This document shows, in pieces, positions 16,795-24,437 of a DNA stretch of 64,000 nucleotides. Under the pieces are notes generated by a model. That model saw only the letters and a list, made by a program, of their open reading frames with translations, had not been told where the DNA came from and made no database searches. The translations under genes were made by a program, and so were the position numbers. Source of the stretch: Arthrobacter sp. S39 (GTDB lineage Bacteria > Actinomycetota > Actinomycetes > Actinomycetales > Micrococcaceae); assembly GCF_004320525.1 (NCBI RefSeq), contig NZ_SIHX01000002.1, positions 372,001 through 436,000 on the forward strand. The letters are read 5' to 3'. Numbering within the stretch: position 1 is the stretch's first letter; every line of letters starts with the position of its first letter.

Positions 16795-17739
16795 ATGACC
16801 ATGCTCACTGTTATCGGCGAAGGCCTTGTTGACGTTGTCCAGCGCGCCTCCGGAATCGAAGCCCACGTGGGCGGCAGCCCGCTCAATGTTGCGGTGGGAC
16901 TGGCGCGCCTGGACCATCCGGTGCAGTTCATCGGCCGCTACGGCCGTGACGCGTACGGGGATTCCGTGGCCGCGCATCTTCGTGCCAGTTCCGTGATGCT
17001 GCCGCAGGGCCCGGACGAGCTGCCCACCAGCGTGGCCACCGCCCTGATCGACGACGACGGCGCCGCCACCTATACGTTCGATCTCACCTGGGAGCTCCCC
17101 GGCCTGGCGGACCGCCTCGCCTTTATGCTGCAGGGCACCACCCTGCTGCACACGGGCTCCATCGCCACCATGCTGGCGCCGGGCGCGACGGCGGTGCTTG
17201 CCGCCGTCGAATACGCCCACCCGCGCGCCACCATCAGTTTTGATCCGAACTGCCGGCCCAGCATCATCACCGACGTTGACTACGCGCGGAAGCAGGCCGA
17301 GAAGTTCGCCTCGCTGGCGGACGTGGTCAAGGCCTCCGACGAGGACCTGGAGTGGCTCTACCCTGGAGTGGACCCGCTGGAATCGGCCCGCCGCTGGCTG
17401 TCGCTGGGCGGCCACGAGGGGCCGGCGATGGTGGTGGTCACCCGCGGTTCGGCGGGCCCGTGGGGCATTGCGGCCGCCGGCGAAGCTGCCTATCCGGCGC
17501 CCACTGTGGACGTGGCGGACACCGTCGGTGCCGGGGACTCGTTTATGGCGGCGCTGCTGTCCGGGATCGTGGACCGTGGCCTGGACGGCGCGCAGAACCG
17601 GAAGGACCTGCGCGAGCTTCCCGCCGAGGGGCTGGCTGAACTGCTGGCGCACGCGTCCCGCGCGGCCGCCGTCACCGTCTCACGGCCCGGCGCGAATCCG
17701 CCGACGCGTGCTGAACTGAACGCCGTTCCTGGGGAGTAG
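16795..17739 (+). CDS. PfkB-family carbohydrate kinase (fructokinase-like)
   Basis: This 314-aa kinase has the PfkB N-terminal block GGSPLNVAVGLARL, the RYGRDAYGD segment and the C-terminal ATP/catalytic motif DTVGAGDSFMAALL with the catalytic Asp. It transfers phosphate to a sugar; fructokinase-type is closest by motif, but the substrate is open. ATG 16795 is chosen, with ATG 16801 two codons later equally possible; neither has a strong ribosome binding site. It is divergent from the sialidase and shares about 60 bp of promoter with it. It converges with an FAH-family gene. Confidence 0.85.
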   Translation: MTMLTVIGEGLVDVVQRASGIEAHVGGSPLNVAVGLARLDHPVQFIGRYGRDAYGDSVAAHLRASSVMLPQGPDELPTSVATALIDDDGAATYTFDLTWELPGLADRLAFMLQGTTLLHTGSIATMLAPGATAVLAAVEYAHPRATISFDPNCRPSIITDVDYARKQAEKFASLADVVKASDEDLEWLYPGVDPLESARRWLSLGGHEGPAMVVVTRGSAGPWGIAAAGEAAYPAPTVDVADTVGAGDSFMAALLSGIVDRGLDGAQNRKDLRELPAEGLAELLAHASRAAAVTVSRPGANPPTRAELNAVPGE

Positions 17740-17793
17740 GGCATTTACCGCGGCCCGGTCTCGTTACCCAGCGCTTGGCCCCCTGAAACTCTC

Positions 17794-18789
17794 CTAAGTC
17801 CCGGACGTTGCCGCGGCGGCGACGCGGTTGCGCCGGGGCCGGGCTGGAACACGCGTCACAGCCTCACGCCGCGAGCCCACGGTGTTCTCGATAGTCCCGA
17901 TCCCCTCCGCAGTCATCCGCACGACGTCGCCGGTCTTGAGCGGCGGGGGAGTCTTGGAACCGTTCCGCCCCCAGAGCTCCGCGAGGCAGCCACTTCCACA
18001 CGTGCCTGAACCCAGCACGTCGCCCGGCCGAACCACCGAATCCTGCGACGCGTAGGCAACGAGCTCGGCGAACGGCCAGCCCATGTTGGACAGCAGGTCC
18101 TGCCCAATGGTTTCGCCGTTCACTTCCACGGCCATCGAGATCGGCAGGAAGCCTTCGCCGTCGTGCCGGTCCTCGAACTCGTCTGCGGTGACAATCCAGG
18201 GGCCCAGGGTGTTGGAGAAGTCCTTGCCCTTGCACGGCCCCAGGCTGACTTTCATCTCGCGGCGCTGCAGGTCCCGTGCGGACCAGTCGTTGAGGATCGT
18301 GTAGCCGAAAATGTGCCGGTGTGCCTGTTTAGCGGTCAGGTTGCGGCCGTCGCTCCCGGGAACGCGTCCTACGACGGCAGCCACTTCCGTCTCAAAGTCC
18401 AGGTCCGTACAGCCCGCTGGAATCCCAATCACCTCGCCGGTGCCCGTCACCGTGTGCGGGTTGGTGAAGTAGAACGTGGGTGCCTCGTACCATTCGGGCA
18501 CCACTCCGGCCACGCCGTCGATGCTTTTCCGCACGCCTTCGACGTGTTCCTCGAACGCCACAAAGTCTCGGATAGTGGCGGGCAGCAGCGGGGCGAGCAG
18601 CTGCACGTCCGCCAGCGGAACAGCAGCAGCGGAACCAATGACGCGACGGGCAAGACCCAGCGTCTCCTCGAGTCCGGCGTCGAGCAAGGTTTGCACGGTC
18701 TGCCTTGCGGGCAGGGCGTAGCAGTTTCCGTTGTCCACGAAGCCGGACTGCGTCCCGCTGCCGTGATTCCAGCGAGCGATCTTAACCAT
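17794..18789 (-). CDS. Fumarylacetoacetate hydrolase (FAH) family protein, distal gene
   Basis: This 331-aa FAH-fold enzyme has the metal-binding blocks DLDFETEVAAVVG, IFGYTILNDWSARDLQ, KDFSNTLGPW and GDVLGSGTCGSGCL. Family members hydrolyse, hydrate or decarboxylate ring-cleavage products of aromatics. The length and GSGTCGSGCL block resemble the longer fumarylacetoacetase-like subgroup. The last 20 residues are basic and alanine-rich (RPRRNRVAAAATSGT). The start ATG 18789 has AAGGAA 8 nt upstream. It is the last gene of a five-gene operon headed by an extradiol dioxygenase. Confidence 0.85.
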   Translation of the reverse strand: MVKIARWNHGSGTQSGFVDNGNCYALPARQTVQTLLDAGLEETLGLARRVIGSAAAVPLADVQLLAPLLPATIRDFVAFEEHVEGVRKSIDGVAGVVPEWYEAPTFYFTNPHTVTGTGEVIGIPAGCTDLDFETEVAAVVGRVPGSDGRNLTAKQAHRHIFGYTILNDWSARDLQRREMKVSLGPCKGKDFSNTLGPWIVTADEFEDRHDGEGFLPISMAVEVNGETIGQDLLSNMGWPFAELVAYASQDSVVRPGDVLGSGTCGSGCLAELWGRNGSKTPPPLKTGDVVRMTAEGIGTIENTVGSRREAVTRVPARPRRNRVAAAATSGT

Positions 18790-18800
18790 TTGAGTGTTCC

Positions 18801-19880
18801 TTAAGCGTTGGGTCGGGTGGTCAGGGCAGCCGCGGCGGTGATACCCAGCGTGCGTGCGTTGCCGCCCAAAACCTGGGCCTCGTCGTCGGCAGAGAGCCCG
18901 GCGGCCTGGGCCTCGTCCACAGGGAGGTCGGATCCCATGTCGAAGGGGTAGTCCGAGCCGAGGAGCACCTGTTCCGGCCCGGCGGCAGCCACCAGGGCGC
19001 GGAGCTCCGCGGCGCTGTGGACCAGAGAATCGAAGTAGAGCCTTTTCAGGTAGGACGACGGCGGCTGGGCGCAGCCGTGTGCCTCGGGCCGCACTTTCCA
19101 GGCATGGTCGGAGCGGCCCAAGCTGGTGGGAAGGTAGCCGCCGCCATGCGCTGCCAGCACTTTCAGGCTCGGGTGCCGGTCCAGAACGCCACTGAAGATC
19201 AAATGGGACAGGGCCACTGCGTTTTCTGCGGGCTGCGAGACGGTGTTGGCGAGGTAGAAACGGTCCAGCCGTTCATCCAGCGAGCAGCCGAAGGGGTGCA
19301 GGAACACTATCGCGCCAAGCTCCGCTGCCCGGCTCCAGAACGGTTCCAGCCTGGCGTCGGAAAGCTCAACGGTGCCGCGCTCCGGATCGGCGGGCGTGGA
19401 AGCGAACGAGCCGATCTCAGCCCCGAGGAGTCCGCACTCGAGAACGGCGTGCTCCAGGGCTTCCACCATCAGGGCGGGGTGCTGCAGCGGAACCAAGCCC
19501 AGCCCGTTGAGACGGTCCGGGGCACGGTCAACGTACTCCCGAACGGCCTGGTTGGCGGACTTCGCTACCTGTAGGGACAGCTCCTCACCGGCGAAGTAGT
19601 AGAAGTGGGACGGCGACGGCGAGACCAGCTGCACATCCACGCCCTGGGCGTCCATGTCCGCGAGCCGGCGGTCCAGGTCCGTCAGCTGGGCCCAGCGTTC
19701 CTTGATCATCTTGCCCGACGCGGCCATGGACGCGGGGCCGTTGCGTCGCACTTCCAGGGCCTGCTGGGCGCCGAAGCCCTCGGCGTCCGCTTCCGCCACG
19801 AGCTGCTGCAGGGCAGGAAGCAGGATGTGGGCGTGGACATCCACGATAGGGGCTTTTTCGTCATCGGGGTGGGTGCTCAT
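18801..19880 (-). CDS. Amidohydrolase family 2 protein (ACMSD-like)
   Basis: This 359-aa TIM-barrel protein has the metal motif VDVHAHI near residue 14, FLHPFG, LAAHGGGYLP and the late catalytic Asp in LLGSDYPFDMG. These are the marks of the ACMSD/gamma-resorcylate decarboxylase/4-oxalomesaconate hydratase group, which decarboxylates or hydrates aromatic or ring-fission acids. ATG 19880 has AAGGAA 6 nt upstream. It stands between the cyclase and FAH genes, so it probably acts after ring cleavage or removes a carboxyl group before it. The exact reaction cannot be read. Confidence 0.83.
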   Translation of the reverse strand: MSTHPDDEKAPIVDVHAHILLPALQQLVAEADAEGFGAQQALEVRRNGPASMAASGKMIKERWAQLTDLDRRLADMDAQGVDVQLVSPSPSHFYYFAGEELSLQVAKSANQAVREYVDRAPDRLNGLGLVPLQHPALMVEALEHAVLECGLLGAEIGSFASTPADPERGTVELSDARLEPFWSRAAELGAIVFLHPFGCSLDERLDRFYLANTVSQPAENAVALSHLIFSGVLDRHPSLKVLAAHGGGYLPTSLGRSDHAWKVRPEAHGCAQPPSSYLKRLYFDSLVHSAAELRALVAAAGPEQVLLGSDYPFDMGSDLPVDEAQAAGLSADDEAQVLGGNARTLGITAAAALTTRPNA

Positions 19881-19914
19881 GCGGGTTCCTTAACTGCTGG
19901 CATCGTTGACTCCA

Positions 19915-20952
19915 CTAGCGAAGTGCTATCGGGTTGACGGGTGATCCGACAGCGCCGGTGATCCGAAGCGGTGCGGCCGTGAGCAGGAAGTCGTATCGGC
20001 CGTCCGCTGCGCACGCTGCGGCCAGGCCGTCCGGGTCCCACATTTCACCGAGGAACAGCCCCAGGTTGGGGATCGCGATCTGGTGGAGGGGCTGGAAGGC
20101 GCCGTCGAACTCGTTAGGGCGGACTTCGAAGCCCCAGGTGTCGGTGGCGATCCCGGCGATTTCGCTGCGGTGCAGCCACGGCGCGGTGCTGAAGGACAGG
20201 CCGGGAGCCGCCCCGCCAGCGTAGTCGCCCCAGCCGTCGCGGCGGACCCGGGTGTGCTGTCCGGTGCGGACCACCACGATGTCGCCCCGGCCCACCCTGG
20301 AACTGGGGCCCTGCATTTCGATGGTCCGCTCAAGGTGCTCCGGAGTGATGGCGAACCCGTCCGGCAGTTCGTCGTCGGTCCCGCCCAGCTCCGGACCGAG
20401 CGCACGGCCCACGTCCAGCAGGACGCCGCGGGTGACGATCTTGGCGGCGGCGGTTTCGATGCCGGTGACGAGGTCGCCTTCGGAGGTGACCACGTCACCG
20501 GCGGCCCTGCCGTTCCAGGCCTTGCCCTGATCGAAGATGTGGCCAAGGCCGTCCCACTGCGTGGAGCACTGCAGCGGCATGGCGATCACGTCGTCGGCGC
20601 CGCCAAAGCCGTGCGGGAAGCCCTGGTTGCCGCGTTCGGCGTCCACGCCGGTGTCCGTCATGGTGTGGACGGGGTTGGTGCGGCGGCGCCAGCCCTTCTG
20701 CGGGCCGTTGGTGTCGAAGGGCTGGGACAGCGAAAAGGCCTCACCCGTCTTGACCAGCGATGCTGCCTCGATGCGCTTGCCGGCGTCGATGAAGTTCAGC
20801 GTTCCCAGGACGTCGTCCGCACCCCAGCGGCCCCAGTTGCTGTGGGCTGCGGCCATGGCACGGATGCTGCCGAGCGGGTCCTCACGCCGGATCACCGGGG
20901 AATCAATTGATTCCCCGGTGCCGGTGGTTACAGCGGTGTCCTGCGAGGTCAC
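19915..20952 (-). CDS. Cyclase-family (kynurenine formamidase-like) hydrolase
   Basis: This 345-aa protein belongs to the cyclase family (PF04199), metal-dependent hydrolases that include kynurenine formamidase and isatin hydrolase. The blocks WGRWGADDVLGTLNFI, STQWDGLGHIFDQG (metal His/Asp pair usually HxGTHxD, here QWDGLGH) and VGRGDIVVVRTG are present. It is the long subgroup often seen in aromatic degradation clusters. The start GTG 20952 overlaps the preceding FAH stop by 4 nt (GTGA). It probably opens a lactone, lactam or acyl product of the upstream enzymes. Confidence 0.82.
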   Translation of the reverse strand: MTSQDTAVTTGTGESIDSPVIRREDPLGSIRAMAAAHSNWGRWGADDVLGTLNFIDAGKRIEAASLVKTGEAFSLSQPFDTNGPQKGWRRRTNPVHTMTDTGVDAERGNQGFPHGFGGADDVIAMPLQCSTQWDGLGHIFDQGKAWNGRAAGDVVTSEGDLVTGIETAAAKIVTRGVLLDVGRALGPELGGTDDELPDGFAITPEHLERTIEMQGPSSRVGRGDIVVVRTGQHTRVRRDGWGDYAGGAAPGLSFSTAPWLHRSEIAGIATDTWGFEVRPNEFDGAFQPLHQIAIPNLGLFLGEMWDPDGLAAACAADGRYDFLLTAAPLRITGAVGSPVNPIALR

Positions 20953-21893
20953 TGAATTTCGTCCTTGCAGTGGATGAGCTGGGTGCCCAGGCCGGTGATG
21001 GTGCCTTCCATGACGTCGCCGTCCTGCAGCAGACGGCCCCAGTGCTGGCCGTTGCCGGCGGGGCTGCCGGTGAGGACGAGGTCGCCGGGGCGCAGCGGCA
21101 TGATCTGCGAGGCTTCGCTGATGAGCTTGGCCACCCCGAAGATCATGTCCTGGGTGGACTCGTCCTGCATGGCCTTGCCGTTCAGCTTCAGCGTGACCTG
21201 GACGTCCTGCGGGTCGCCGAAGAACTTGGCCGGCACCAGCAATGGCCCGGTGGGCAGAAAGCCCGGGGCGTTCTTGGCGCGGTACCAGTCCGAGCCGATC
21301 GCGGGCATGTCCTTGCGGAAGACGTACTCGCGCGTGGTGATGTCGTTGACCATGGTGTAGCCGAACACGTACTCAAGCGCCTCCTCCGGAGTGACCCGGA
21401 ATGCCGTCTTGCCAATGACAGCCGCCAGCTCCAGTTCCCAGTCATGGGACTGGGAATAGGACGGGAGGCTCAGGTCCTCCGTGGCGGACGCGATCGCCGT
21501 CGGAAGTCCAATGAAGAAGTACGGGGTGCCCTGGCCAGCCCGCTTGTCCATCATCGTGGCGGTCTTGGCGCGCACCTCTTCCTCGTCCTGGCCAGGCTTG
21601 CGGTGCGCGGCGGCGAGGTCGATCACGTGCTTGCGGTAGTTGGCTCCGGTCTGCAGGACCTGGACCGGCTCCACCGGGGCAACCACCTCGACGTCGGCCA
21701 GTGCCAGGCCGGTGTCCTCACCGGCTGAGGCAGCCAGGGTGTCCAGCTGGGCTTCGGTGGTGTCCCAGTGCTCGATCAGGGAGTTGATGTCCCCGTCCAC
21801 CGGCAGGACCCGCTCGTTGACCAGCAGGCCGACGCGGGCCTTGCCGTCACCGGCCTCCTGGAACCGGATCAAGGAATATGTCGCTTCAGGCAT
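20949..21893 (-). CDS. Fumarylacetoacetate hydrolase (FAH) family protein, proximal gene
   Basis: This 314-aa FAH-fold enzyme has SHDWELELAAVIGK (metal Glu residues), YVFGYTMVNDITTREY, GSDWYRAKNAPGFLPTGP and PGDLVLTGSPAGNG. It probably hydrolyses or hydrates the ring-fission product of the dioxygenase encoded 6 nt upstream. No strong ribosome binding site precedes ATG 21893, so coupling with the dioxygenase stop is likely. It is only a distant relative of the second FAH gene in the operon; the two probably serve different steps. Confidence 0.86.
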   Translation of the reverse strand: MPEATYSLIRFQEAGDGKARVGLLVNERVLPVDGDINSLIEHWDTTEAQLDTLAASAGEDTGLALADVEVVAPVEPVQVLQTGANYRKHVIDLAAAHRKPGQDEEEVRAKTATMMDKRAGQGTPYFFIGLPTAIASATEDLSLPSYSQSHDWELELAAVIGKTAFRVTPEEALEYVFGYTMVNDITTREYVFRKDMPAIGSDWYRAKNAPGFLPTGPLLVPAKFFGDPQDVQVTLKLNGKAMQDESTQDMIFGVAKLISEASQIMPLRPGDLVLTGSPAGNGQHWGRLLQDGDVMEGTITGLGTQLIHCKDEIQ

Positions 21894-21899
21894 ATTCGC

Positions 21900-22919
21900 T
21901 TAGCCCCGTCCCTGCTTGGCGTACGGGTTCAAAAGGGCTTCCTTCATCGCCGGGGACGCGCCCTCTTCGGTAGCGGTGAAGCCTTCGGCCGGCGGGAAGG
22001 ATTCGGTCATGGAGTGCGGCATGGCGCCGTTCTTGTAGAAGTTGTTGGAACCTTCGGACGGCTTCCAGGTGTTGGCTTCCCAGTCCGGCACGTAGTTGCG
22101 GTAGCCGCCGGAGTTGAGTTCAACGCGAAGGCCTGACGGGTCGCGGAAGTAGAGGAAGTTCTGCTCGCCCACGCCGTGGATGGAGGGGCCGTATTCCATG
22201 GCGGTGCCGTTCTCCATCATGACGTCGGCGGTGCGGAGCAGGTCCTCGGTGGCGTCCACCCAGAAGGCGATGTGGTTGACGCGGCCGGCGCGGCTGGAGG
22301 TGTCCAGGACCACGCCCAGGTCGTGGGACTTCTCGTTGGTGGTGAGCACGGAGAAGACAGTGATGGGTGCTTCGTCCAGGTCCACGAAGGCCATCACGCG
22401 GAAGCCCAGCGCCTCGTTGTACCACTTGGCGAAGCCCCGGACGTCGGAGCAGGCGACGGTGACGTGGTCCAGGAAACGGGGTGCGGCGGCGTGGCTGCTG
22501 CGGCGCTCCGGACGGTCCGGGTAGGTGGACTCGAAGCCGGGCTCGGCGACGAACTTCTCAACGTCATAGAAGAGGCGCATCCGGTGGCCGTAGGGGCCGG
22601 TGAATTCGTAGGCCTTGCCGTAGCCGTGCCCGCCGGCGGTCCAGTTGCCCTGGACGCCTGTTGCTTCGACACGCTGGGCGGCGGCTTCGAGGGCCGCCTG
22701 GGAGTTGGTGCGCCAGGCCATCCGGCCCAGCGATGCCTCAGGTCCTTCGGTGATGACCAGGCTGTAGCGGTAGTAGTCGCCCCAGCAGCGCAGGTAGACG
22801 TTGCCGTCCACCCGGTCGATGATGCGCATGCCGAACTTTTCCTCGTAGAACCGTGCCGACGCTTCGACGTCGGGAGTGGTGATCTCAAGGTGGGCAAGAT
22901 GGGAGAGGGGAGTTTCCAC
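21900..22919 (-). CDS. Extradiol ring-cleavage (catechol 2,3-dioxygenase-like, VOC) dioxygenase
   Basis: This 339-aa protein has two VOC domains (about 6-120 and 148-272). The second carries a full iron-ligand set: His152 in LDHVTVA, His216 in NHIAFWV and Glu267 in LRVELNSG, with the 64/51 spacing seen in type I extradiol dioxygenases. It should open a catecholic ring next to the hydroxyl pair. GTG 22919 is used because AGAAGGA lies 8 nt upstream; the longer in-frame ATG at 22988 lacks one. It heads the five-gene operon with FAH, cyclase, amidohydrolase and FAH genes. Confidence 0.86.
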   Translation of the reverse strand: METPLSHLAHLEITTPDVEASARFYEEKFGMRIIDRVDGNVYLRCWGDYYRYSLVITEGPEASLGRMAWRTNSQAALEAAAQRVEATGVQGNWTAGGHGYGKAYEFTGPYGHRMRLFYDVEKFVAEPGFESTYPDRPERRSSHAAAPRFLDHVTVACSDVRGFAKWYNEALGFRVMAFVDLDEAPITVFSVLTTNEKSHDLGVVLDTSSRAGRVNHIAFWVDATEDLLRTADVMMENGTAMEYGPSIHGVGEQNFLYFRDPSGLRVELNSGGYRNYVPDWEANTWKPSEGSNNFYKNGAMPHSMTESFPPAEGFTATEEGASPAMKEALLNPYAKQGRG

Positions 22920-23364
22920 GTTGAATTCCTTCTGAGTTTGGCTGCTTCGGTTTGCTGCAGGTCCTGTATCCACTTTGAACCAGCGCAACTATCCGGGGAA
23001 GCGCAGTTTGCCTATGACAGGAATCCATCGCACGAATAGTGGAAAGCGGAGATTCTGGCCTTTATCACGGCCTGCAGCGCCCCATCTACGGGGGCCCATA
23101 GCAAATGCAGATGCAGGGCATCGAAGGTCTCTATTTCCGTGTGCCCGCGCATGGCCCAGCACGATCCTGAGGATCATTGCGGGGGGTTCCCGTCCCCCGG
23201 CATGCTGGAGGTGATGGCCACCAATGATTCAGCCCTGACCGACGCCCTTGCCAACGCTACGGATTGATCCGGGAGTCTTTTGTCTTACGGGCAACAGAAA
23301 GGCCTCGGCGCATAAGAGCGCCGAGGCCTTTCTGTTGAGCTTTTGCCGGATACGAAGGCAGGGC
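22920..23364. other. Intergenic region with promoter of the dioxygenase operon
   Basis: No convincing gene is present. A plus-strand mini-frame ending MATNDSALTDALANATD stops about 28 nt before the terminator at 23293, with GGAGG ahead of its ATG near 23214. It could be a small peptide or gene tail but has no support. The dioxygenase promoter should lie in the first 150 bp. Confidence 0.35.
23293..23336. terminator. Bidirectional 19-bp hairpin terminator
   Basis: AACAGAAAGGCCTCGGCGC pairs perfectly with its inverted copy around a 6-nt loop (ATAAGA). A/T-rich tails sit on both sides (AACAGAAA and TTTCTGTT), so it can stop transcription from either direction. It lies just downstream of the small minus-strand gene at 23365. 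Confidence 0.85.
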
Positions 23365-23667
23365 TCAGTACGTCTCGACGTGGGCCCGAACGTGGCTTCC
23401 GTCCTCGCTCAGCCAGCCCTTTCCGGCGGCATAGACGAGCATATTGGCGAAGCGGTAGTTCCAGCCCATGCCGATCCGCCCGGCGCATTGGCTCTTGATC
23501 CAGTCCACGGAGACCAGCACGTCCGGATCGTCCACCTTGCCGGCCGCAGCTGACTCCAGCAGCCCCGGCAGGGCATCCTTCGCCCCTTCGGCGAGCAGGA
23601 CCTTGAAGCTGTTGCAGTCATCTGGTTCATCCAGCGCTACTGATCCGGGGCTGACGCGCACGTGCAC
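23365..23667 (-). CDS. Small conserved-looking protein of unknown function
   Basis: This 100-aa protein is supported by a near-perfect ribosome binding site (AAGGAGAT, 3 nt before GTG 23667), codon use like its neighbours and a strong terminator 28 nt after its stop. It is soluble and acidic, with phrases VSPGSVALDEPDDCNSFKV and GKGWLSEDGSHVRAHVE, and no transmembrane segment or signal peptide. I do not recognise a named family. It lies between the dioxygenase operon and the TetR/GH3 operon and may belong to either. Confidence 0.7.
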   Translation of the reverse strand: MHVRVSPGSVALDEPDDCNSFKVLLAEGAKDALPGLLESAAAGKVDDPDVLVSVDWIKSQCAGRIGMGWNYRFANMLVYAAGKGWLSEDGSHVRAHVETY

Positions 23668-23786
23668 GGGATCTCCTTCCAATCAACAGTGAATTCGTCG
23701 TTGACCCCCACTATGCCGAGGGACGCCGACTGTCCGGAAGACGAGCTTTTGGATAGCCGGTATCGCTAAAAACTATGCCGGAAGGA

Positions 23787-24437
23787 TCAGGCGTCCGGGT
23801 CCTGCAGGCCAACTACAAGATAGGAGGCCACCATCCCGGCGAGCTTCTCCGCAATCTCGGGCCAGTCCAGGGTCCCGCTGCCCTCCATGGTGCTGCCGAG
23901 GCCCAGCCTGCGGGCAACCACGCTGTAGACGACGTTGAAGCACCAGTCGATCTCAGCCTGGCCCAGGAACCCGCCCGGCCATTTGCCCAGGACATCGGCG
24001 AAGTGTCCGGCGAGGGCAGCATGCGATGCCGCGCCACGCTGAGCAATGGTTTCGTCCTGCGTAGCGCGGAGCATGAAGGGCCGGAGAATGTCCGCGTACC
24101 GGCGGAGAACCTCGATGATCAGGTCAACGGCTTCCCGTGCCACGGACTCCAAAGCAGCATCAGGCCGCGTGGGGAGGGGTTCAAAGAGATGGTTCGACAC
24201 GGCGTCAATGTCATCCATCTTCCGGGCGTGGGCGACGCGAAGGAGTTCATCCTTGCCCTGGAACCGTGCGTAGATGGAGCCGATGGACACACCGGAACGA
24301 GCACTGACATCAGCCAGCGTGAATTCGTCGTTTCCCCGCTCCTGGAGCAGGGCCAGGGCCGCCTCAATCGTTTTTTCAAACGACTGGCGGCTCCTGGCCT
24401 GCTTCGGCTCGCGGGACTTGGTGTCCGGAAGCGTCAC
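23787..24437 (-). CDS. TetR-family transcriptional regulator
   Basis: This 216-aa regulator has a TetR N-terminal helix-turn-helix (residues about 18-62: FEKTIEAALALLQERG, FTLADVSARSGVSIGSIYARF) and a helical ligand domain. The GTG start 24437 overlaps the GH3 stop by 4 nt (GTGA), so it is made from the same mRNA as the glycosidase and monooxygenase. A co-transcribed TetR usually represses its own operon and responds to the substrate or an intermediate. Confidence 0.88.
   Translation of the reverse strand: MTLPDTKSREPKQARSRQSFEKTIEAALALLQERGNDEFTLADVSARSGVSIGSIYARFQGKDELLRVAHARKMDDIDAVSNHLFEPLPTRPDAALESVAREAVDLIIEVLRRYADILRPFMLRATQDETIAQRGAASHAALAGHFADVLGKWPGGFLGQAEIDWCFNVVYSVVARRLGLGSTMEGSGTLDWPEIAEKLAGMVASYLVVGLQDPDA

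Noticed and set aside
19915..20952. Specific assignment of the cyclase gene as isatin hydrolase or kynurenine formamidase
   Set aside because: The metal motif differs from both and no indole or tryptophan pathway genes are nearby, so only the family name is given.
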